A stretch of DNA of 64,000 nt from Angiostrongylus vasorum. Lineage: Eukaryota > Nematoda > Chromadorea > Rhabditida > Metastrongylidae. Below the pieces are notes generated by a model that was not told where the DNA came from, made no database searches, and was given only the letters and a program-made list of their open reading frames with translations. Numbering within the stretch: the first letter of the stretch is position 1; every line of letters starts with the position of its first letter. The stretch is taken from the NCBI GenBank assembly GCA_018806985.1, contig JADANN010000380.1:374501-438500 (forward strand), in the 5' to 3' direction. The translations under genes and the position numbers were made by a program. Of this stretch, positions 12,720-23,794 are shown in pieces.

Positions 12720-13240
12720 TAAAGGTGCCACCGCCAACCACCCGTCAACGGGAATGATCTAGAGAGCACAAATCGACATTAAATCCAGTTAAATTGAAGC
12801 TGTAGTCGACGTCACAATGTTTGATTATTTATTTCCTGGCTATTTTTACTGTTTTTCATGCCAGGTTATGATGTGAAATAGACCGAAGTGGGTCTGAGAT
12901 GTTTGTAAAACTTGGATTCCAAACTAGATTCACAGCCTCAGTTTAACTGACTTTAATGCCGATTTCTGCCCATCAGATCATTCCCGTTGATAAGTGATTG
13001 CTGGTGGCACCGTTAGGCAGAAAAATTGCTGAGGAAAAGGCAAAGGAAGAGCCGCCTCAGTGGTGCAGAGGGTTACACGCACCTTAGGGAAAACCTTAAC
13101 CTTAAAACCTTAGGAATGGGTAATCGCTGGGTAGAATTTGGCCTAGGATCCAAGTTTTGCAAATATTTCAGCCTCGTTGTGGTTGTATTTCACATCATAC
13201 CATGCCGTGAAAAACAGTAATAATAGACAGCAAATTAACA
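12720..13240. repeat. Family D head-to-head inverted pair, divergent
   Basis: A minus partial copy (12720-12830), an internal D end (12840-12890), then a plus copy (12900-13215). The plus copy has the head CCTCAGTGGTGCAGAGGGTT and ends at CCATGCCGTGAAAAACAG. It lies in a CLN3 pseudogene intron. Confidence 0.55.
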
Positions 13241-14163
13241 GTTGAACATTGTGAAGATAAGACAACCATCACATCACGTTCATCATCACCATCGTCACAT
13301 TTTGGCATTGCGAACTCTCGGCCTTTTTGCCTGAAGTTAAAGCTGTAGGATATAATCGTACTTTTCAATGATTCTCGAAATAATGCAATGAAGGTGGCAC
13401 CTTTTCAAAAACCACCTTGCGCTGCGAACGAATACCAGTTTACCATGTTTTGGGATTTACGAGAAATCTTGGACGATAAAAGCGCTGGTTTAACTTTTAT
13501 GCAAAGAAATTTTGACCGAACGCCAATGTCGGTTATATTTTGGCAAGACTAGGAAACGCAAGACAAAGAAACTGCCCATGTTGAGATAACACTTCTCGGA
13601 ATGAATTGTTAGTATCCACGTCATTCATGTTCAATACCGAATTCTGGCGAAATGAAGTAGACTGGGTTCGAAATGCGAGCACATTATCTTACAATAAAGA
13701 TAAAAATCTTCTTAAAATGTTGGAAAAAAACAATCCTCAAATGCTTTGTCTAGCCAACTGGAGTTTCAGCTGACAGTGAAAGCTTAGGGAAGAGCGCACC
13801 AAATCTTGTAGCGTAATTTCAAACACAAGGTGTCATAACATCGATGTGCGAAACTTAACAAGGAAATTTCTCATCGGCAGTCGCTGGTTACTCACCATAC
13901 AGGTATCAGTAACTTTTGCAACTGAATGTGTGGTACGCTTCTGCTTTCTAGGATGTCCTGCGCAGCACTTAACATAATCGTGAACACAAAGCTATTGCAC
14001 AAGCCAAATATCCTGAATCGAAAGGTTTTTAGAGTAGAAGAAACATCTTTCCTGAACAATTTAAACAGTTTATAAATTATTAAAAAGATACTGGCGTGTT
14101 TTTTGACTCCATTTGTAACCTACCATAAGTAGAAATCATCTCAGTGACTCAGATATGTTTCAA

Positions 14164-14362
14164 CTATGGCACGTCTTTAATGTGAAAAACCGTGGCGTAG
14201 AAATTACCTATATGGGTAGTATCTTGGTATGGTAATAGATAAAAAGCTAGAAAAACGAACGACAGAGTCTGGGAGCCAAGAGTGTACTCGAAAAAATTTA
14301 TCAAGGGGTTCATAACAGCATTGGTTGCAGTGGCGTAATTGTAAAGAGTTGTAGATAAAAGA
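14164..14362 (-). pseudogene. Seventh-helix-like receptor fragment
   Basis: The minus-strand frame reads NYATATNAVMNPLINFFEYT, with the spacing of an NPxxY-type seventh helix (here NPLIN), then a hydrophobic stretch and a stop at 14166-14164. The upstream side is cut at about 14380 by a family D repeat, so any earlier helices are displaced or lost. Whether this is a live terminal exon or a fossil cannot be told. Confidence 0.3.
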
Positions 14363-14381
14363 TAAACTTCGTTTTTGTGTG

Positions 14382-14775
14382 CTGAGATATTTGCAAAACT
14401 CCGGACCGCAGGTGCCGGCGGTGGAACATGAACGCGCCAGTAACGGGCAGTAAATAAAAACTTAGCATTGTGATGTCGACTACAGCCACAGCTTAACTGG
14501 GTTCATTGCCGATTTGGGCTCCCCCAAATCAATCCTGCTGATAGATGATTGCCAATAGCACTAATCGACAGAACTAGCCGAGAGAAAGGCGAATTGGAGG
14601 ACTTGCCCGGTGTGGTGGTGAACGCGTCAGCTCCCGGAAAGGGTAGAAGCGAGTTCGCCCCCCGGAAACACGTGGGGTCCGGAAATATCCAAATGTTTCC
14701 ACATCACTGTGGTTATATTTCACATTACACCATGCCATGAAAAAAGATAAGGTAGTAAATAAGAAAGTGAGTAAA
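14382..14775. repeat. Family D inverted pair
   Basis: A short minus arm (14382-14440, GATATTTGCAAAACTCCGGA) joins a nearly full plus copy (14455-14770). The pair cuts the seventh-helix-like fragment at 14362. Confidence 0.6.
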
Positions 14776-15076
14776 TAAGAAAGTGACTACCCTGAACTAG
14801 TTCGTAGAATTCAGAAATCCAGAATTCTATGAAACCGGAATGAAAACTTGTTTTTTTATGCGCAAAACTGTGTAGGCAAAGTGTTTTACAGTTTTTATTG
14901 CAATTAACAAAATTTGTTTCGTGATGGGATATATCGCTTTTTAAAATAGAGGGTGAAAATCCTGCATTCATTTCCCGGAGAGCATGAAATCTTGTCGACG
15001 AAAAAATATACAGTATTTGATTCTGACAGGTTTATGTTTATTACTCGAACATCTGACCAACCGGCTAGCATTTCAC

Positions 15077-15192
15077 ATCGACAGAATTGTTCGGCATATC
15101 CCACGTTTCCTGATATAATACAAGGTCCCAGATCAATGGAAGGGCAAGAGGACCTGTCATTGCCATTGCGCAAAAGAGAGACACAGCGGCGA
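15077..15192 (-). CDS. Possible transmembrane exon, receptor-like
   Basis: Minus-strand reading between an acceptor (GATACTAG) and a GTGAAA donor gives 38 codons with one helix (VSLFCAMAMTGPLALPLIWD) and a polar tail. It resembles a fourth helix and second outer loop of a rhodopsin-type receptor, but the match is to a pattern, not to a named family. It could be a remnant. It overlaps no recognised repeat. Confidence 0.25.
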
Positions 15193-15279
15193 CTAGTATC
15201 ACCTAGTTTCCTTTCTATCTGTTGCCTCCATGATGTCCACTTGAGTCATTTCCAGTGGAACTGACGGGACATTGGACGA

Positions 15280-15700
15280 ACTAGCGGCAATCCGTACAGG
15301 AACACATTCGAAAAGATTTGGGACGACAGACCACACGTAACCGAAGACGAAATCGCAGGAGAGTGCGCAATCATTTCGTACAGCTTTAAGGGCTTCTGCT
15401 CAGTTGAAATGGAGCCGCATTTTAAACACCTGTACATCAACTTCCCAACAAAGAATTTCACTGTTCTACAACAACACTGGCATTGATGGTGTGGGTCTCG
15501 ACAAGTCTGCACCATCCTGCCAAAGTTATTTACAACCGCTGTCGAGAACGTCGTGCAGAAACTGGTTTGAGACAAGGCACGAGTGAAATTCGATCACAGA
15601 CAGCTAGACAGCGATTCATCTTCGCCTTGCTGACATTGCTGGTGCTACAGGCGTGAAAATGCCAATGTTCAGCTGAACATTAAAAATAAACCAATGGCAT
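15280..15700 (+). mobile_element. RTE-2-like reverse transcriptase fragment
   Basis: The plus strand resembles an RT core with frameshifts: a GVRQGDT-like segment near 15486, ILPKLFTTAVENVVQKL near 15515, then HRQL and a damaged HLRxAD near 15610. The segment before it (VTEDEIAGECAIISYS) was not matched. Confidence 0.5.
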
Positions 15701-15709
15701 AAGTGAGAA

Positions 15710-16970
15710 ACTGAATGGTTCTTTAAACGTTAGTCAGGTTCAAATGAAGGAACATCCCCTAATGGCCGAGCAGTATGAATCTTGAGTACAAAGTCAACAT
15801 GATAACCACTTATTTTTTAAAGCTGAGTGTGGTCTAATCAGTAGCTTGAGGGTTTCACCAGATCTAACCAAAAATGTTGTGAATGTGACAGACAAAAAAC
15901 TGTCTGCATGTTCAGCTTTTCGACTCAAAGGTTTTTTCCTTCTTCAACATGGCCTTGTAAATAGTGATGGTACTTAAGCACCATGAGGGCAGAAATATGG
16001 ATTATACCAATCGAAGGTTAATGCCAGTATTACTGAGCACCAAGTATTTGAGAAAGGCAACCAGAAGTTCACAACTAGGTCAACAATAACAGATCAGAAG
16101 CGTTACCGTGTGTGTCAAAAATAATGCAAATTATTGGGGTTCAACACCCGATGCGTTCTAACGATAAATACAGGAGAAGGGCTGTTAACGGCTGCGTTCC
16201 ACAAACTGTTAAGCGCACATTAGCAAGACCACGAATCTGATGTTCAGACTTCATCACGAACGTAATAGACTGGAAATGTGTTCATCTCGAGTCTCTAGAG
16301 TTAACTATTCTTGCACAATACAGCAGCAGATGGAAAGTTTACTGGCCCGTGCTCGAGCTAATCGGCAATAAAATTGAAAGTGATAGAGAGAATAAAGACG
16401 TCACCTATACTCGCTGTGGTGGTCCCATCACTACACAAAACAATGGACATGATAAGGCAAAAAGTCTGAGAGGAGCGCTACCAATCAAGTTGATGGATTT
16501 GCTCAGCTATTTAGTTTATATTCATTTTATCGAAAATTTGCTATTTATTTTCCCAGCAACACATACGTCATCGTTGACCAACATTTTATATATAACGCGC
16601 TTTCGTCACCGATCAACATTACAGTGAGAAAGCGTTACAATTCTAATAGTTAGAATCCCGTGTTTAAAGCACTGTGTACTGTAGAATTCATGCAAGGCCA
16701 TTCATTACACTCACCACAACTCATATGACTGTTTTTTTTCCTGTTCTGTGACATCGCCGTCTTACGATGAATCAGAAAACCATTACTCTTGTTATTCTTA
16801 TTTTTTATTGTAGGTAATATTATTAGCACCATTAATTTTTAGTTTTGTCTACAGCATCACGCACGGGTCACAGATGAATTACTTCCGTTTAAAATTTCTG
16901 GCTTGCTGTTCAAATCGGTTAAAACGACTACGGACTAGAAAAAGTAAACAAAATAAAAGAATAAAGTTCT
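15710..16970. other. No recognisable feature
   Basis: AT-rich DNA on which no gene was recognised. A 92-codon plus-strand frame at 16349-16627 has no convincing protein character. Confidence 0.4.
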
Positions 16971-16972
16971 AG

Positions 16973-17226
16973 GCGTTGATTAACTCTGAGGGATGCGCTG
17001 TGCATACGACTTCACGAGGCATCGTTGGAGGTGATTGAATGCATATCTGGCCTTTACAGTGACTCGCGGTGGCCTGTCGATGTATTGAGCCAGTGCCGCT
17101 ATCCTCCCAGACAAGTCTGGTACCAATCTGCCGACCCCGGAGGGATGGAAGGCTTGGTGAGCCTAGAGCGCCCGGACCAATCCCACGTGTCCTGCAGGGC
17201 ACCTCCGTCCACAGCGCTATATTAAG
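16973..17226 (-). mobile_element. Family B tRNA-derived SINE
   Basis: Reverse copy. The minus strand ends with GATGCCTCGTGAAGTCG and TCAGAGTTAATCAACGCC; the central domain CCAAGCCTTCCATCCCTCCG is intact. Confidence 0.7.
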
Positions 17227-17269
17227 ACGTTAGACGATTAAGACAATAGGAAAATGGCAGATTAATGAT

Positions 17270-17380
17270 AAGTTACTATTATGCTTATTATTACAAGGGT
17301 TGCAACTCTTGCTATTACTTTTCAAAACTATTACTATTACTATTACGTATAATAATAAATTATTATTACAGTCGCTACAA
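17270..17380. repeat. ATT/ACT-rich simple repeat
   Basis: Repeats of TTACTATTACTATTAC and ATAATAATAAATTATTATTA next to a family B SINE. Confidence 0.6.
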
Positions 17381-18281
17381 TTTTTAATATGTGGCAAATC
17401 TCGTCTTTCCGCTTCGATTTCTTTATACCCTTATTCTCATTGTTTCACCTCTTTTCCTAAATCAACCGCTAAGCGTCTGTTAACCAGTGTTCGAGTCGTT
17501 AAGACCAGATGAATGATGTGTCCGACTCATCCGATTTTCGACTTCTTTAGCGCTGTTTGAAATTGATCACTAAGATAAGTCGGTCGGCTGTTCAATCTTC
17601 TCTCGCTCTTCAGTGATAAGGTATACTTCAGTCACGCTCATCTAAAAGCATCGTATAACGCCGATGACACATTATTAACCCATTAAGCCCACATTTGCTT
17701 GCTTGCAGGATGGAACGACGCCTCAATTTGATGTCATCACGAACTTGCTTCCTTTGCATCAATTGGCGATAGTTTTCCGTAGTTGGGATACTTGAGAGGT
17801 TGAGATTATTACGAAACTCTAAGAGCAATTTCGACATTCTAGGGGTACCTATCTCGAGTCTTTCTTTACACCCTGTGAAACACGGGTCAAAAAAACTTAG
17901 GTCACCGATGCTCAGCAAGCTACTTGTTATTGAATAGAGCACGAAAAGATACACTCGGTAGAATCTCGGCACCAGTAGGTTGAAGACAAGCCGTAGAGCT
18001 GTCGCGTTGTTTTTTAAAAAAAGGAATCCATTGTCTTGTTCACTAATCTTCTTATGTGCTTCACACTTTCCGTGTTCGTTCGCTCGTTTCTGCAGAACTC
18101 TAGAGCGATTTGCTCATCATATTAACTGTTTCCATTGTGAATATTAATCCATTAAGCGATAATTGTTTTAAATAAAGAGAAAATTAATCAAAAACAAACT
18201 GCCCTTTCATAAACAAATATAGTTTGTCTCTCAACGAGTTCAATAGACCTTGTTCCACAGTCCCCTTGTGTAAGCACCGAC

Positions 18282-18405
18282 CTCATGGATTTGTGCCAAT
18301 CATTTTCCATTCCTAACAATGAAGTGGGGAAGATGGATAAGATACCAAATGCGACCATTAAAAATAAACGTAGTCTTGCGTTGATATTAGCAATCTGCTC
18401 CATCT
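18282..18405 (-). CDS. Candidate first exon of a minus-strand membrane protein
   Basis: The minus strand reads TTCTCTGTTGCAG, two bases, then ATG (18403-18401), followed by MEQIANINARLRLFLMVAFG and a hydrophobic helix ending near SLLGMENDW. A possible but weak donor (GTCGGT) ends the exon at 18282. The acceptor just before ATG suggests trans-splicing. It stands head-to-head with the plus-strand start at 18498. Downstream exons are uncertain; the transmembrane fragments at 15192-15077 and 14362-14164 are on the same strand but do not join in phase with it. No family assigned. Confidence 0.35.
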
Positions 18406-18497
18406 CTGCAACAGAGAAAATCGTTTCCATAGTTTTGTGCCTTTCCCATGTTCAATTCATATCCATCGATCAGCGTGTCATTGTGAACACCTTCAGC

Positions 18498-21400
18498 ATG
18501 ACGACATGGCGATCAACCACCACGAGTTGGCTACTTTTGTGGAGTTTCTGTCTCTATGGATCAATTGGTAGGGCTGCGGTGTCGAACGCCATTCCTTTAC
18601 ATAGGTAAAAATCCGATTTTCAACTGAAAATGTGAAATCACTTAACGTTTTTAAGTCTTGGTTTCATCAACCAAATTGAGAAAAATTGCCATCTGCTCAC
18701 TTTCATCAGCACAAGAGAGGAATAAAATTATAAGTGCATTCGACCTCAGGAAGTAGTTACTGCTGTTTTCCGACGGAGCTCTCTAGATGCTTAAATGAGT
18801 ACTAAGGTGACAGGTCTGGTAAGCAAGGCAGATGAGGTAAGGTTTAGTGCTCCTAGCCGTTTAGGTGTATCAAGAATATGGCAAAAGTCCCAATATCCAC
18901 TATGCAGCATGAGGCGGCACGTTGTCATATAGTAAGTTCGGGCCTTTTCTTCTCCTCTATACTTATTGGATTCGATGCTTATCATGGTACACCTGGCATA
19001 ATCGTTGACAGTGCTTTTTCGCCTTAGTGATTTTCCTCGTGTCCAAGAATTTAAAATTGAACTTTATCATTGGTAACCAAACATATACATAAACAAAAAA
19101 AACCAAGTAGCTAACTAATTAACTAATCGACTGCTTATAAAACTAAATTAAAACTGAGTTTTCAAACCGACGCTAATTTAACCTTGGTAATAATAATAAC
19201 TACAGATGCACTGATTGATTGGTCGGTATTGGGCGGATTGCACGGCGGTAGTGATGTCGGTCATCACGAGCACACTGCTAGTTCGATTCTCCTCCGGGCT
19301 CACCAAGCCTCTCATCCCTCGAGGATCGGGAAATTGGTGCCGGACTTGTCCGGGAAAAAATCACTCTCTGCAATCCATTTGGGAACGCTCCAGCCCAGCT
19401 ATTTCAGGACTGTAGGGAGAATTTCTTGACAAGCATTCTACGACATTCAAGATGAAATGAGAATCCTCAAGCAGCAGCCCAAGCCACACGTTAAACTTGA
19501 AGGCCTTCATGGGTAAATGGATGCGAGGAAACGAATCGAATGTGAGAAATGTTGGGATCCGCACAGTAGACGTGAAGACGGGTCATATGAAAAAAGTAAT
19601 ACTCAATACCTTTTCGAATTGCTGAGCTAACACGAGAGTGGTGGAAATTCCTCAGATCGGCGCAGTATGAATTCGATTGAGCACAGAGGGTCGTCGTTGC
19701 GAAGTTTGTCTCGCGCTTCTTTTTTTTTGGTAAACAAAAACAGACCGTCCTGTAGCTACGTCATCATATGTGGGTAAGGTTGCTTTTTGTATGGTAAATA
19801 AAACTACTCCACATGGAATTGGTTGAAATAGAGCTTCGGGACACTTTACGAAGCAAAATTGGCACTTACACGAGATAGCGGCGACTTGTTGCTCTCGGAT
19901 TTGATTGATCAGTTTTAACAGCGTCTTGCTTTGTTGAACCAACACGAGTTTGGTAAAGAGTTATATTCGGCTAACGTTTCGACGCTTTCGTCTTTATCAG
20001 AGCCGACGGTTCACAGTTGTTCTTCTTCCCGATATGGCGACTTCGTAGTCGTACCGACACGGATCTTCTTCAGTGGAACACCGCACGAATGAGGCAAACT
20101 CCTTCGGCAGAGCTCTTTTATACAGGGATGTTGTTGTTGATATGACTATCCGTTGGCAATAATATTTGATATTTTATGTGGATATTGGTCTGGTGACATT
20201 TTGGTTGTGAAATTTCTATACAGTTCATAAAGAATATGTATATACAATGCTCTGACGTCCTCGTTTTGAAGGTTTCCCTGACTGCTTCGATATCAAGTAA
20301 GTCAAAAGCTTTCTCTAAATCAATGAAAATGACCCCCTTTCAACATCGATGTAACTACCGTTGTAGAACGGTGATATTCTCGTTCTAATTTAGCTCACAA
20401 AAAATCTTTGTATCCCCAGTAGGGACGCTCTGGCTGTGTACGGCTTCCATGGACGCTTCTACCCCAACCGAGTAAAAAGTTTCCATTAAATAGATAGAAC
20501 TGAGAGAGAGGTGCCTCTTGCATTTTCGCGATACTTCAATGAGCCTTGTTACCGTGTGGATGTGGTCCATCGTACTGAATTCTTTTCGAAACCCTGTTTG
20601 CTTACATGGCCGTCCTCCGTCCAGTGTTCTGTCAGTCCTGTTTAGGACAACTTGAGTGAAAAGTATCAAGACGACGGACAGCAAGCAGATAAGGCGATAG
20701 CTGCCAATGTCGTGGAGGTCACCCTTCTTGAACAACGACACGGTCTTCTTGGTTTTCCACTGAATAAGAACCTTGGCGGCTGACAAACATATTTATTTCG
20801 GCTAACGTTTCGGCGTCTTCTTCTTCATCAGAGATGATGATCCGAGTTGATGGTTCACAGATGTTCGTCTTCCCACTGTGGCGTTTTCGTTCTCGTACCA
20901 AGACGGGATCTTCTTCACTAAATACCGCACGAATGAGGCATGCTCACCCGGCACAGCTCTTTTATACCTTTTATACCTTAATGTTGCATTTTGACAGGCA
21001 ACCTATGAAGGGGCGAGATAGTGGGTTGAAAAGGGGTATCCGGTCACTGTTTGGATCAGGTGTTATTCGGTTCTTCACCAACGAAATAGCATGCCACGTT
21101 TCAGAAAGGAAAACCGGTGGGACGATATGTCCATCCTTCTTTATTAACTTTTTTTCTCTTGTTTAGTTCCTAGTAAAATTTTGACAGCAGAGTATTACGC
21201 GAAATCAACAACAATGATGCTGAAATATTTGCAAAAACTCCGGACGACAGGTGTCTGCGGTCGAGATCGAACACATTACTATTCTTTCCAGGGGGGTAAC
21301 GCGTTCGCCACCACACCGTGCGGGTCCTTTCTAATAATGTCTGAGACTGATAGAAAGCTGAAACGAAGAGACCACATGGTCCCTTGTTTCTCCAACAGTT

Positions 21401-23518
21401 CTATTGATTCGTGCCATCAGCAACCACTTATAGCCTGCCTATAGAAAATAAAAATTAAAACATTGTGATTTCAACTACAGCCTCAGCTTAACTGGGTTCA
21501 ATGTCGATGTGGGCTCCCCAGATCAACTCCCCTGACGGGTGATTGGTGATGGTAGTGATCGATAGAACTAGCTGAGAGACAGGCAAATCGAAAGGCCCGC
21601 GTGGTGCGGTGGTGAACGCGTTGGCCCCCGGAAAGGGTAATAGAGCGTTCGTTCTCCACCGGAGACACCTGCGGTCCGCAATTTTGCGAATATCTCAGCA
21701 AACGTTGTGGTTGTCCTAGCATCGTCCTTTATTTCACATGAGCGCAAGAGCATGTGGCCACTGAGGAGATCCGAGTGGTAATCGTGAATGATTTCTCCAT
21801 TGCCTTTCTGGAATCTGTAACTATTCCGCCTGGGCGTTGGAGTGCAATCATCTTGGTTTTGCGCTTGGGAAAGCATCGGTGGACTTTTAGAAACGCTTTC
21901 CCATCCTTTACAGCTCCGACCGTAACTGCTGCTCTTCTCTGTTTGAGATCTTCTCATATGCCTACCTGCAGTGTTTTGCATATTCCGATGCAGGTTCCCG
22001 CTTGCACATGGCGATCCAACGCTGGGGCACCAACCAGAATGTTTCTGCAGGAAAACGATTTTTACTAACTTTCAAACATTCTACTCTTGCAGCTTTTTAG
22101 TGAAAATCAGGTCTACATGATCAAGTCCTCTATCAAGGACTCAAATGCAAGTGCGCTTGCATTGTTAGCAGAGACCACCACTTTAGCCCTTCGAGATCTA
22201 GGTAGCCTAGAATAGCCCTGAGATTTTAGCAGACATAGCTTGCTGAGTTCTAAACGTGGGCTCGACATATTCACGTGTGACTTTCCAGTCTCTTCTAGAG
22301 TAGCCTAGGGAGATAATTTGTTAGAGGCAACTCCTAACGGCATCCCACATGCTTCCCAGTCACTTGATTGCAGGCTTTTGGCCAAATTGACCCATAGAAA
22401 ACAATGAACATGAACTGCACGTACGCATGCATGATAAGCCCCTCTCAACATAGGATTTATGTGCCAAATCAGGGGCAGCAGCATTAGTGAAACAATCCAT
22501 CACCTGAATCCACCTGCTCCTCAGGGAAGCACAAGGTCGCTTTCGTCTGAGATTAACTCCCTGTCTTCCAAGTGGGACTGGAGTAGCCTTTCGACTAACC
22601 AGCTTGGGATTCCTCAATGAGGGATAAAACTGAAAGATGTTCAAATAAAGTGGAATTTGAAAGATAAAGGTCACTTCGTTTGACGTTAGGTTTTTTAAGA
22701 CACCGATTTACTGCATCGCAAGAGCAACTACGTCGACTTGAAGAGTACGAAGATCAGCGCGAATCGATTCGACGAGTTGTCGCCAAACAGTGGGATCGCT
22801 TCTACAATGATTACTTCGACAAAATGAAGGCTTATGCTCTCCAAATTCAGCTCAGAAGGTAACGCTATTTGAAGAAAAAAAGATAACGATCTTCAGAAAG
22901 GTTAAAAAAATTGGTTCCAAAATCGAGAGGAAGTAGGAAAAGCCACAAATATAGGCAATAGAAACACCACATAGCACTATGTCCAACACTACAGTGTGCA
23001 AAGTTAGTCTGCAGGTACAATGCATTACTTCGAAGACAAGCACTGGAGCGGGCAAGCATTGCAGACACAATGAGGCAGTTTGGCTTATCTTCCGCAGGCC
23101 TGGTTTCGTCAATAAGCAGCGGTGAGGAAGAGGGGAAAAAGCCTAAGTAAGTTACACCGATTTCTCTTCTCTCTTCCAAAACCAAACATTTTTTTGTAAA
23201 AAGATATCTTTGTGATTACAAGTCATTCGATTAGAGTAACCAATGCAGCGGTGATTTGCTGTAGAAAGTATCAAAGCGTACACACACTACAATCCCACTT
23301 TGTTAGCACAGTGCTAGACGAAGGTGTTCACCGGATTAAAAGAGGATGGAGAACAAGACAAAGAAAACAACCAAGAAGAGAAAAGGAATAAAGGAGGACA
23401 AAACGCTTAATTTTATGCTTCTATTTAGGAGCCCGTTTGGAGAGCTTCTTCCCGTAGAAAATGCGCCGGCAAGAGAAGCAAATCGCTCATCTAAAGCCTT
23501 GGATTCTGTGGTGAATTC
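18498..23518 (+). CDS. Unrecognised protein: signal-peptide-like first exon plus charged helical exons (partial)
   Basis: Four exons in compatible phases. Exon 18498-18604 begins MTTWRSTTTSWLLLWSFCLY, a plausible signal peptide or anchor, and its ATG lies one base after a TTCAG acceptor. Exon 22700-22858 is strongly charged (RRLEEYEDQRESIRRVVAKQ) and looks helical or coiled-coil. Exon 23015-23146 continues (ALLRRQALERASIADTMRQF) into a Ser/Glu/Lys-rich stretch. Exon 23429-23518 adds SPFGELLPVENAPA and ends with a GT donor in phase 2, so more exons should follow. The last three joins are well supported by phase and by a 156- and a 282-bp intron. Linking the first exon across a 4.1-kb intron filled with repeats C, D, E and RTE-2 rests on phase alone (AG|A). 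I do not recognise the family. The last three exons could instead belong to a gene starting near 22680. Confidence 0.45.
19200..19590 (+). mobile_element. Family C tRNA-derived SINE
   Basis: The tRNA-like head (GGATTGCACGGCGGTAGTGA with AGTTCGATTCTCCTCCGGG) is followed by the central domain shared with family B (CCAAGCCTCTCATCCCTCGA) and a distinct 3' part ending GGATCCGCACAGTAGACGTG. Confidence 0.7.
19955..20140 (+). repeat. Family E repeat
   Basis: CGGCTAACGTTTCGACGCTT...TCATCAGAGCC-type start, then GGAACACCGCACGAATGAGG and CTCTTTTATACAGGG. It adjoins the truncated RTE-2 copy. Confidence 0.55.
20788..20990 (+). repeat. Family E repeat nested in RTE-2
   Basis: CGGCTAACGTTTCGGCGTCT at the left, AATACCGCACGAATGAGGCA in the middle, and CTTTTATACC at the right. 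RTE-2 flanks both sides. Confidence 0.55.
21190..21735. repeat. Family D head-to-head inverted pair, nested in RTE-2
   Basis: A minus copy (21190-21440) and a plus copy (21460-21735) lie head to head. RTE-2 sequence flanks the pair on both sides, which suggests the pair arrived as one unit. Confidence 0.75.
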
Positions 23519-23794
23519 GTAAGAAAACAGTGTCACCGTGCTTTCTGTAAAACTATCAAGATGAAAAGATGGGACAAAAAATCATCTCGGAATTATGTGT
23601 AGAATTTTCAACTTTTACTTAGTGCCTATTCTTTTTTCACGACAGGACAAGATGTGAAGCACAACCATGGGGCTGCTGAGATATGGACAAAATTCGGAAT
23701 CTCAGTTGGGCATACGAAGGCAATCCTTCCCTAATGAGCAACTTTTGTGTGAGATTTAAATTCATTTTATATTAGATTTAGATTTAGATAAAAG

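Larger units (their letters stand above)
5963..14012 (-). pseudogene. cln-3: CLN3/battenin paralogue with inactivating lesions
   Basis: Minus-strand exons follow the CLN3 family almost end to end: 14012-13896 (GLCNSFVFTIMLSAAQDIL), a degraded exon near 11080-10962, 10894-10752, 10219-10067 (AAWSSGTGMSGLMGSFCYA), 9131-9054, 8912-8772, 8545-8477, 8317-8246, 8171-8076, 7473-7333 and 6091-5963 (TAA at 5965-5963). The last five correspond one to one with the plus-strand copy: the 69-, 72- and 141-nt exons have equal lengths and one differs by a single codon (96 versus 93 nt). Lesions: an in-frame TAA at 7437-7435 where the other copy has Tyr; one missing G at the CCC run 10789-10791, which breaks the GGLGE frame; and splice phases that do not fit around 10962/10894 and 9054/8912. 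The first exon was not found. A large intron holds an RTE-1 fragment. It is probably a decaying duplicate, though two assembly errors in a real gene cannot be excluded. Confidence 0.82.
20325..22660 (-). mobile_element. RTE-2: copy split by nested E and D insertions
   Basis: The endonuclease part (22660-21740) and the first half of the reverse transcriptase (20790-20325; VSLFKKGDLHDIGSYRLICL, then EFSTMDHIHTVTRLIEV) match the 57.8-60.7 kb copy. Between them a family E unit (20790-20990) and a family D inverted pair (21190-21735) interrupt the element, and RTE-2 sequence resumes on both sides. The 3' half is missing. Confidence 0.75.
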
